Positions 1 through 5,100 of a DNA stretch of 5,100 nt are shown here, piece by piece (position 1 is the first letter of the stretch; every line of letters begins with the position of its first letter). The position numbers and the translations under genes are program-made. Below the pieces are notes generated by a model. That model had not been told where the DNA came from. It made no database searches and worked only from the letters and a program-made list of their open reading frames with translations. Source of the DNA: Clostridia bacterium (GTDB lineage: Bacteria; Bacillota; Clostridia; Oscillospirales; SIG627); NCBI GenBank assembly GCA_017408325.1, contig JAFQUW010000108.1, positions 1-5,100 on the forward strand, read 5' to 3'.

Positions 1-446
1 AACAGTTGGAGGACGGCATCGAAGGCCACCTCTCGGACGTCATTGCAACCTGCATTTCCATCAAGCGGGACGTCGTCGGTCGGGACGAATTTGACCGCGG
101 CGAGAGAAAGGCACTCAATCTCGGACACACCCCCGCGCACGCCGTTGAATCTCTCTCCGACTTTACCATCCCTCACGGTGCTGCGGTCGCGATGGGGCTT
201 TCCCTGATGAGTCACGCCTATCTTTCCAAAACGGACGCTGCGCGCGTCGACGCACTGCTGACGCGCTACGGCTTGGAGACGCGATCGCCCTATCGGGCCG
301 ATGAACTTGCCCGAGCCGCCCTTTCCGACAAGAAGCGCGAAAACGACACGCTCACACTCATTGCGCCCGAGGACATCGGCAATCACTGTTTGCTGGAAAC
401 TCCGGTGCCGCAACTCAACGGCATCTTCTCCCGAGGCCTCAAATGA
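1..446 (+). CDS. aroB: 3-dehydroquinate synthase, C-terminal part (5' end outside window)
   Basis: This is the C-terminal 147 codons of 3-dehydroquinate synthase, the NAD- and metal-dependent enzyme that cyclises DAHP to 3-dehydroquinate (shikimate step 2, cytoplasmic). The frame is open from base 3 to the TGA at 444-446. A full protein is about 350 residues, so the N-terminal NAD-binding domain lies upstream of the window. Counting the codon at base 3 as residue 1, K21, R35, N39, H42, H46 and H58 match conserved active-site positions. H42 and H58 are 16 apart, like the metal ligands His271 and His287 of the Aspergillus enzyme. The DKK near residue 109 is the usual C-terminal substrate-contact region. 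Two motif variants are visible: GHTPAHAVE for the common GHTFGHAIE, and HGAAV for HGEAV. The TTG at 6-8 is internal, not a start. The stop overlaps the aroA start in ATGA, so translation is probably coupled. Confidence 0.96.
   Translation, partial: QLEDGIEGHLSDVIATCISIKRDVVGRDEFDRGERKALNLGHTPAHAVESLSDFTIPHGAAVAMGLSLMSHAYLSKTDAARVDALLTRYGLETRSPYRADELARAALSDKKRENDTLTLIAPEDIGNHCLLETPVPQLNGIFSRGLK
433..436 (+). promoter_or_regulatory. Putative ribosome binding site of aroA inside the aroB end
   Basis: A short GAGG lies six bases before the aroA ATG at 443, inside the last aroB codons. It is a weak Shine-Dalgarno match. With the ATGA stop/start overlap it suggests that ribosomes finishing aroB re-initiate on aroA. 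This is inference from spacing only. Confidence 0.45.
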
Positions 447-1675
447 ATCTCGTCATTCACTCCCGTCCGCTTTCGGGAACGGTGTGCGTGCCTTCGTCAA
501 AATCCGCCGCGCACCGCGCACTGATCTGCGCCGCCTTTTCCGATGCTCCGACGCGCGTTAAACTCCGCGGACTCTCCGAGGACATTCGCGCCACAGTGCG
601 CTGTCTGTCGGCACTCGGTGCCGAGATCACCGAAGAAAACGGCGCACTCTGCGTCACGCCTGCAAAAACGGTGCCGAAGGATGCCGTTCTTGACTGTTCA
701 GAAAGCGGATCGACGCTTCGGTTTCTCATGCCGATCTGCGCCGCGCTCGGCGTACACACGACCTTCGTCTGCCACGGCCGACTCGCCTCGCGCCCGATGG
801 ACGACCTTACTCTTGCCCTCTCTCAGCACGGGATCACCTTCTCCGGCACACACGAGATCCGCGGGCAACTGACGGGCGGTACCTTCCGTCTGCGCGGCGA
901 CGTCTCTTCCCAGTACCTCACGGGTCTTCTGTTTGCGCTGTCGCTGTTGGAGGGCGAAAGCGAAATTCGCCTTTCCACAAAACTGGAAAGTGCTTCCTAC
1001 GTCGCGCTGACCACGAGCATTCTCAGCGAGTTTTCCGCGAGCATCCGACAGGACAAAAACTCCTATTTTGTTCGCGGCGTCTCACGCTTCCGCGCCCCTT
1101 CGACGTATGAAGTCGAGGGCGACTATTCCGCATCCGCCTTTTGGTTGGGAACGGGGGTGCGCGTGTGCGGCCTCAGGCCGGACAGTCTGCAAGGAGACTC
1201 TGCCATCGTCTCGATCCTGCGTCAGGCGGGGGCAGAGATCAAGGAAGAAGATGGCGTTCTTCAAGCCGTCACACCGCCCCGCTTGCCACTCATGGCGGGG
1301 GCGGAAGACATTCCCGACCTCGTCCCGCCGCTTGCGGTCCTCTGTGCCGCTGTAAAAGGCGAGAGCCGCATCACGGGTGCGGCAAGACTCCGTTTCAAAG
1401 AAAGCGACCGCATCCAAAGCACGCTCGCGCTTCTCACCGCCCTCGGCGTCGATGCCAAGGAGCTTCCCGACGGCCTTGTGATCCGTTCGGACGGGCGTCT
1501 GTCGGGCGGCACGGTGGACGCGATGGGCGACCATCGGATCGCGATGAGTGCCGCGCTTGCCTCACATTTCGCAGACGGAGACGTCACGGTTCTCGGCGCC
1601 GAATGCGTCAACAAGTCGTATCCCGACTTTTGGGAAGATTTCACCGCACTCGGCGGTGCGATCTCCCGAGTCTGA
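443..1675 (+). CDS. aroA: 3-phosphoshikimate 1-carboxyvinyltransferase (EPSP synthase)
   Basis: EPSP synthase joins shikimate 3-phosphate and phosphoenolpyruvate to make 5-enolpyruvylshikimate 3-phosphate (step 6). The protein has 410 residues, slightly shorter than the 427 of E. coli. Motifs appear in family order: K20, S21 and R25 in SKSAAHR; the PEP loop SESGSTLRF at 86-94; SSQ at 155-157; D292 in IPDLVPPLAVL, equivalent to the catalytic Asp313 of E. coli; RFKESDR at 317-323 with E320 and R323; DHRIAM at 363-368; and K391, equivalent to Lys411. All the main substrate and catalytic residues are therefore present. The loop keeps the glycine equivalent to E. coli Gly96 (G89) but has F94 where E. 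coli has Pro101. The ATG at 443 gives the standard short N-terminus before SKS and overlaps the aroB stop. aroC follows after 19 bp. Confidence 0.98.
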   Translation: MNLVIHSRPLSGTVCVPSSKSAAHRALICAAFSDAPTRVKLRGLSEDIRATVRCLSALGAEITEENGALCVTPAKTVPKDAVLDCSESGSTLRFLMPICAALGVHTTFVCHGRLASRPMDDLTLALSQHGITFSGTHEIRGQLTGGTFRLRGDVSSQYLTGLLFALSLLEGESEIRLSTKLESASYVALTTSILSEFSASIRQDKNSYFVRGVSRFRAPSTYEVEGDYSASAFWLGTGVRVCGLRPDSLQGDSAIVSILRQAGAEIKEEDGVLQAVTPPRLPLMAGAEDIPDLVPPLAVLCAAVKGESRITGAARLRFKESDRIQSTLALLTALGVDAKELPDGLVIRSDGRLSGGTVDAMGDHRIAMSAALASHFADGDVTVLGAECVNKSYPDFWEDFTALGGAISRV

Positions 1676-1681
1676 CAACAG

Positions 1682-1687
1682 AAAGGA
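1682..1687 (+). promoter_or_regulatory. Ribosome binding site of aroC
   Basis: AAAGGA sits seven bases before the ATG at 1695, in the 19-bp gap after aroA. It is the clearest Shine-Dalgarno sequence in the window. It fixes the aroC start at 1695 rather than at the in-frame upstream ATG at 1548, which lies inside aroA. Confidence 0.75.
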
Positions 1688-1694
1688 TCCTTTT

Positions 1695-2765
1695 ATGTCC
1701 TCCACCTTCGGTCAAAACATCAAATTTTCCATCTTCGGGCAGTCGCACTCCGAGAAGATCGGTGTCGTCATCGACACCCTCCCCGCAGGCTTTTCGCCCG
1801 ATTTCGAGCGTCTTTCTGCTTTCTGCGCCCGACGCACCGCCGTCGGAAAAGAGGGTACGACCGCCCGAAAAGAAACGGACACCCCCGAGATCGTCTCCGG
1901 CCTCGTCGACGGACACACCTGCGGTGCGCCGCTCTGCGCACTGATCGCAAACCGTGACGTACGCTCCTCCGACTACGAGGAATTAAAGGTTCTTCCCCGA
2001 CCCTCGCACGCCGACTACCCTGCCTCAGTCAAGCACGGCGGCTTTCAGGACGTGCGCGGCGGCGGACATTTTTCCGCACGCCTAACCGCGCCCTTCGTCT
2101 TTGCCGGTGGGCTCGTGATGCAGTTGCTCGAAGAAAAGGGGGTGCGCATCGCCTCGCGCATCCGCCGCGTCGGAACCGTCGAAGACCGTCCCCTTGATCC
2201 TGCAAACGTGGACGGGGCACTTCTGGACGAACTGTTGCAAAAGCCCTTTCCGACCATCGGCGATCCGGCGCCCTTTCAAGAGGAGATCCGCAAAGCACAA
2301 GCCGACTGCGACAGCGTCGGTGCGGTGATCGAGTGCTTCGTTACTGGGCTGCCCGTCGGTATCGGCGAACCGATGTTTGACTCCCTGGAGAGCCGAATTT
2401 CCTCTCTCGCCTTCTCTATCCCCGCCGTCAAAGGGATCGAATTCGGCGCAGGATTTGCACTCTGCGAAATGCGCGGTTCGGTCGCAAACGACCCTTACTT
2501 CATCGACGAAACGGGCTCGATCAAAACCAAGACCAACCGCAACGGAGGCATCCTCGGCGGTCTTTCCACGGGCATGCCGCTCATCTTCTCCGTCGCCTTC
2601 AAGCCCACTCCTTCCATCGGGCTGCCGCAACAGACGGTCAATCTAAAAACGAAGCAGGAAGAGACCCTGACCGTCCGCGGACGTCACGATCCCTGCGTCG
2701 CCCTGCGTGCACTGCCGATCGTGGAAAGTGCCGCAGCCCTCGCTCTTTGCGATTTCCTTCTCTAA
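1695..2765 (+). CDS. aroC: Chorismate synthase
   Basis: Chorismate synthase uses reduced FMN to remove phosphate from EPSP and form chorismate, the branch point for aromatic products (step 7). The 356-residue protein is close to the usual 350-390. Motifs in order: FGQSHS at 14-19 with H18, matching the catalytic His10 of E. coli; the Arg-rich ARKETD region ending near 62; RPSHAD at 102-107 with H105, matching His106; VRGGGHFSARLT at 120-131; NGGILGGLSTG from 283; a KPTPSI segment; and GRHDPC at 329-334. Both catalytic histidines are present. Deviations from the E. coli consensus are SHS for SHG and GGGHFSARLT for GGGRSSARET; I recall similar forms in Clostridia. The start at 1695 is supported by the AAAGGA site and by MSSTFGQNIKF aligning with family N-termini. 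An in-frame extension to 1548 would run back into aroA and is rejected. Confidence 0.98.
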   Translation: MSSTFGQNIKFSIFGQSHSEKIGVVIDTLPAGFSPDFERLSAFCARRTAVGKEGTTARKETDTPEIVSGLVDGHTCGAPLCALIANRDVRSSDYEELKVLPRPSHADYPASVKHGGFQDVRGGGHFSARLTAPFVFAGGLVMQLLEEKGVRIASRIRRVGTVEDRPLDPANVDGALLDELLQKPFPTIGDPAPFQEEIRKAQADCDSVGAVIECFVTGLPVGIGEPMFDSLESRISSLAFSIPAVKGIEFGAGFALCEMRGSVANDPYFIDETGSIKTKTNRNGGILGGLSTGMPLIFSVAFKPTPSIGLPQQTVNLKTKQEETLTVRGRHDPCVALRALPIVESAAALALCDFLL

Positions 2766-2774
2766 CCTCCCCCG

Positions 2775-2781
2775 AAAGGTG
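2775..2781 (+). promoter_or_regulatory. Ribosome binding site of pheA
   Basis: AAAGGTG lies ten bases before the ATG at 2792, within the 26-bp gap after the aroC stop. It supports the start at 2792 over a TTG at 2747 in the same frame. The TTG lies inside aroC and would add 15 residues with no family match. Confidence 0.65.
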
Positions 2782-2791
2782 TTACGCTTCT

Positions 2792-3931
2792 ATGGACATT
2801 CAAAACATTCGAGACGAGATCAACGAGATCGACGACCGACTCGTTGAACTCTTCGTACGACGCATGCAGATCGCCCAAGACGTCGCAACGTACAAAAAAG
2901 AACACAACCTCCCCGTCACGGATCGCACCCGTGAGCGTGAAGTGATCTATCGTCTCACGGAAAAAGTGGATCCTGCGTTTTCCTCGTACACAAGATCCCT
3001 CTACCAAAAACTCTTCGAACTCTCAAAGACCTACCAAAGCGCACTTTTGTCGGGCGAATCCTCGCTTGTCAAGCAGATCTCCTCGGCGCTTGAAACGACC
3101 GAAAAACGGCTGCCCGCACGGGCAAAGATCGCCTGTCAGGGCACGGAAGGCGCGTATTCGCAGCTTGCCGCCGACCGTATCTTCCCCACGCCCTCGGTCG
3201 AGTTTTTCGACAGTTTTGACGCGGTTTTCCGCGCCGTGGACAGCGGACTCTGCCGCTACGGCGTACTGCCGATCGAAAACAGTACGGCAGGCTCGGTGAC
3301 GGCGGTCTACGAATTGATGCAAAAATACCGTTTTTACATCGTCGGCGGGGCACGCCTCTGCGTCGGGCACGCACTTCTGGCACCGAAGCATACCAAGCTC
3401 TCCGACGTGCGTGAAGTGTATTCCCACGAACAGGCACTCGCCCAATGTTCCGACTACTTAAAACAGATGGACGGTGTCGTTGTCACCCCCGCCAAAAACA
3501 CCGCGCTTGCCGCCAAGGAACTTGCCGAATCCGGTCGGCGCGACGCGGCCGTCATCTGTTCGGCGGACTGCGCCCAGCTCTACGGACTGTCCGTTCTGGA
3601 GCACTCGGTCGCCAACACCGAAAACAACCACACCCGTTTCATCTGCATCGCCAAGGAACTCGAGATCTATCCCGGGGCGGATCGCACCGGGCTGATGATG
3701 CGTTTGCCGCACAAACCCGGTTCCCTCTACGCCCTGCTTTCCCGTTTCGACGCACTCGGCATCAACCTCTCAAAACTTGAAAGCCGTCCGATCGCGGGAA
3801 CGGATTTTGAATTTATGTTCTACTTTGACGTCGACGCATCCGTCTACGACGAAAACCTGCTGAGTCTCCTTTCTCAACTGGAAGCGGAGATCCCGGGTCT
3901 CGTCTATCTCGGCAGTTACCATGAGTGCTGA
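2792..3931 (+). CDS. pheA: Bifunctional chorismate mutase / prephenate dehydratase (P-protein) with ACT domain
   Basis: This 379-residue protein converts chorismate to prephenate and then phenylpyruvate, the committed route to phenylalanine. It has three parts, as in the 386-residue E. coli P-protein. Residues 1-85 are an AroQ-type all-helical chorismate mutase, with R7, R24, K35, D44, R47, E48, S78 and Q82 aligning with E. coli Arg11, Arg28, Lys39, Asp48, Arg51, Glu52, Ser84 and Gln88. Residues about 111-290 are prephenate dehydratase: GTEGAYS near 117-123, PIENST at 160-165, and T281-R282-F283, whose threonine is catalytic in the family. Residues about 300-379 are an ACT domain with GSLY at 310-313 (GALV in E. 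coli) and ESRP at 330-333, the phenylalanine-binding motifs. Feedback inhibition by phenylalanine is therefore likely. The end overlaps the next gene by 11 bp. Confidence 0.97.
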   Translation: MDIQNIRDEINEIDDRLVELFVRRMQIAQDVATYKKEHNLPVTDRTREREVIYRLTEKVDPAFSSYTRSLYQKLFELSKTYQSALLSGESSLVKQISSALETTEKRLPARAKIACQGTEGAYSQLAADRIFPTPSVEFFDSFDAVFRAVDSGLCRYGVLPIENSTAGSVTAVYELMQKYRFYIVGGARLCVGHALLAPKHTKLSDVREVYSHEQALAQCSDYLKQMDGVVVTPAKNTALAAKELAESGRRDAAVICSADCAQLYGLSVLEHSVANTENNHTRFICIAKELEIYPGADRTGLMMRLPHKPGSLYALLSRFDALGINLSKLESRPIAGTDFEFMFYFDVDASVYDENLLSLLSQLEAEIPGLVYLGSYHEC

Positions 3932-4670
3932 TCTCAAAACCGGGCTGCTCGGTCGCACGCTGTCGCACAGCATCTCTCCTTTTCTCCACGAAAAGCTGGG
4001 CGACGCCGCCTACCGTTTTTTTGAGATCGAGCCGGAAGATCTTGAGGTCTTTCTCTCATCCGACGTCTGGGACTGTCTCAACGTAACGATTCCTTACAAG
4101 CAAGCGGTGATCCCCTTCTGCACCGCACTGACCGAGCGTGCCAAAGCCGCAGGGGCAGTCAACGTCCTCTTAAAAAAAGACGGCAAACTCTACGGTGACA
4201 ACACGGACGTCGAAGGCTTCCGCGCCCTGGTGGACGGCATCGACTTTGTCGCTCGGAAAACAGTCATTCTCGGAAAAGGCGGCGCGGCGCACATGGCGCG
4301 TGCGGTGTGTCTGGAAAAAGGGGCCTCCGAGGTGCTCTTCGTCTCCCGTTCGGGCGAGGTAACCTTTTCGGACACCGCACATTATTGCGACGCTGAGATC
4401 CTCGTCAATGCGACTCCCGTCGGGATGTACCCAAACACGGAGGAATCCCCCGTCGACCTGTCTCGATTCACCAAGCTCAAGCACGTCGTCGACCTCGTCG
4501 CAAATCCCTTGCGCACCACACTCTGTCTGGAGGCGGAGTCGCGCGGCATCGACGCCCGCGGCGGCCTCTTGATGCTCGCGGTGCAGGCACACGAGGCACA
4601 GTGCGTCTTCCGCGGAAAAACGCCCTTGCTCACGCGCAGAAAGCTCTATCAAGAGGCGCTTTCCCACTCC
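3921..4670 (+). other. AroE (shikimate dehydrogenase) domain of the fusion
   Basis: Residues 1-250. Visible motifs: HSISP at 16-20 (shikimate-binding serines S17 and S19), NVTIPYK at 54-60 with catalytic K60, DNTD ending in catalytic D96, the dinucleotide turn GKGGAA at 118-123, SRS at 142-144 in place of the NADP-specific NRT, NATPVGMYP at 163-171, and Q222 in the late AVQAHEA helix. Two departures stand out. A194 in DLVANPLRT sits where E. coli Tyr215 lies. Only 21 residues separate the SRS and NATP motifs, against 37 in E. coli. The final helix (about 236-248) is kept and leads straight into the kinase. Confidence 0.9.
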
Positions 4671-5100
4671 CTGCACGTCGTGCTTGTCGGAATGCCCGGA
4701 TGCGGAAAGACCACGTTGGGAAAACGTCTGTCCGAAGAGCTCTCTCTTCCCTTTTTCGACACCGACGCGCTCATCGAAGAAAAAGCCGGATGCACCATTC
4801 CCGAACTGTTCCGCGCCAAAGGTGAGGCGTATTTCCGCGAGATGGAAACCCAAGTGCTGCGCGAACTCTCGGCTGCAGATGCCTGCATCGTTGCCACGGG
4901 CGGCGGTGCTGTTTTAAAAGACGAGAACCGCCGACTCCTGAAGCAAAACGGACTCGTCGTCCACCTCGACTGTCCCGTGGAAGAGCTTTCGCGCGAGGGG
5001 CGTCCCCTCTCCGTCGATGCACAAGCAGTCGAACATATGGCACGGGAGCGCGAGCCGTTTTATCGGGCAGCACGCGACCTGCACTTTTCCTTTTCCAAAC
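3921..5100 (+). CDS. aroE-aroK: Shikimate dehydrogenase-shikimate kinase fusion (3' end outside window)
   Basis: I translated this frame by hand from the ATG at 3921 to the window edge: 393 codons without a stop. The first ~250 residues are shikimate dehydrogenase (AroE) and the rest is shikimate kinase (AroK), so one chain should reduce 3-dehydroshikimate to shikimate with NADPH and then phosphorylate it with ATP (steps 4 and 5). The start fits the family, with GLLGRTLSHSISP beginning at residue 8. The start overlaps the pheA stop by 11 bp in another frame and has no strong Shine-Dalgarno, so translational coupling from pheA is likely. There is no stop, start-like ribosome site or frame change at the domain junction, so the fusion looks real rather than two adjacent genes. 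From a usual kinase length near 170 residues, about 25 residues and the stop should lie beyond 5100. Confidence 0.95.
   Translation, partial: MSADLKTGLLGRTLSHSISPFLHEKLGDAAYRFFEIEPEDLEVFLSSDVWDCLNVTIPYKQAVIPFCTALTERAKAAGAVNVLLKKDGKLYGDNTDVEGFRALVDGIDFVARKTVILGKGGAAHMARAVCLEKGASEVLFVSRSGEVTFSDTAHYCDAEILVNATPVGMYPNTEESPVDLSRFTKLKHVVDLVANPLRTTLCLEAESRGIDARGGLLMLAVQAHEAQCVFRGKTPLLTRRKLYQEALSHSLHVVLVGMPGCGKTTLGKRLSEELSLPFFDTDALIEEKAGCTIPELFRAKGEAYFREMETQVLRELSAADACIVATGGGAVLKDENRRLLKQNGLVVHLDCPVEELSREGRPLSVDAQAVEHMAREREPFYRAARDLHFSFSK
4671..5100 (+). other. AroK (shikimate kinase) domain of the fusion, C-terminus missing
   Basis: Residues about 251-393. The Walker A loop is GMPGCGKT at 257-264. 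D280 and D282 in FFDTD match the magnesium- and shikimate-contacting Asp32 and Asp34 of the M. tuberculosis enzyme. R306 in YFRE matches Arg58, GGG at 327-329 is the shikimate-binding glycine stretch, R361 in GRPL matches lid Arg117, and R377 in ERxPFYR matches Arg136. All catalytic residues that fall within the window are present, so this half should be active. The last ~25 residues, including the adenine-loop region, are beyond the edge. Confidence 0.93.

Noticed and set aside
1548..1694. In-frame 5' extension of aroC back to an ATG at 1548
   Set aside because: It would overlap the aroA 3' end by about 130 bases and adds residues unlike any chorismate synthase. The ATG at 1695 has a good ribosome binding site.
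1141..1944. A 267-codon plus-strand frame overlapping aroA and aroC
   Set aside because: Its Arg/Pro/Ser-rich translation is typical of an out-of-frame reading of GC-rich genes. It spans the aroA-aroC junction and conflicts with two well-supported genes.
2082..2630. A 182-codon minus-strand frame
   Set aside because: It is antisense to aroC, with low-complexity composition and no motif. I treat it as a shadow.
3111..3124. Perfect inverted repeat TGCCCG-CA-CGGGCA between the mutase and dehydratase parts of pheA
   Set aside because: The two-base loop is too small for a stable hairpin, no T-run follows, and it lies inside a coding frame. A palindrome of this size is expected by chance in GC-rich sequence.
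4172..4178. Run of seven A, a possible -1 slippery site in aroE
   Set aside because: A -1 slip would meet a stop at 4196-4198 and give a ~92-residue fragment with no evident use. No stimulatory structure was recognised. It is best explained by a Leu-Lys-Lys codon run.
4170..4853. A 227-codon open frame on the minus strand
   Set aside because: It lies fully antisense to the AroE-AroK fusion, whose frame shows strong family motifs throughout. The antisense peptide has no recognisable domain. Long antisense frames are common in GC-rich coding DNA.

Overview
The window is a gene-dense, single-strand (+) piece of an aromatic amino acid biosynthesis operon. It reads in order: 3' end of aroB (3-dehydroquinate synthase), aroA (EPSP synthase), aroC (chorismate synthase), a bifunctional pheA (chorismate mutase plus prephenate dehydratase with an ACT domain), and a long open frame that fuses shikimate dehydrogenase (AroE) to shikimate kinase (AroK) and runs off the right edge. 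Both end genes are cut by the window. There are no gaps over 300 bases. The only intergenic spaces are 19 bp (aroA-aroC) and 26 bp (aroC-pheA). aroB/aroA overlap by 4 bp and pheA/aroE-aroK by 11 bp. I see no promoter, terminator, RNA gene, mobile element, CRISPR array or phage signal.

The organism looks like a moderately GC-rich member of the Firmicutes, class Clostridia (an Oscillospiraceae/Christensenellales-like gut lineage is my guess). The reasons are the gene order, the SESGST-type EPSP synthase loop, the short chorismate synthase with a GGGHFSARLT motif, the condensed AroE nucleotide-binding domain, and purine-rich AAAGGA-type ribosome binding sites. This is inference from remembered family features, not a database match.

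Together the proteins cover shikimate pathway step 2 (AroB), steps 4 and 5 (AroE-AroK), step 6 (AroA) and step 7 (AroC). PheA then carries chorismate through prephenate to phenylpyruvate, the phenylalanine precursor. DAHP synthase (step 1) and 3-dehydroquinase (step 3) are not in the window and are probably in the flanking operon or elsewhere. The ACT domain of PheA is the one visible point of likely end-product (phenylalanine) control.

The content is largely ordinary core metabolism. The most notable point is the AroE-AroK fusion, which places two consecutive pathway steps on one chain with almost no linker. Its dehydrogenase half also has alanine where the usual active-site tyrosine lies and a shortened NADP-binding domain. 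I found no sign of an undescribed defence, mobile or regulatory system.
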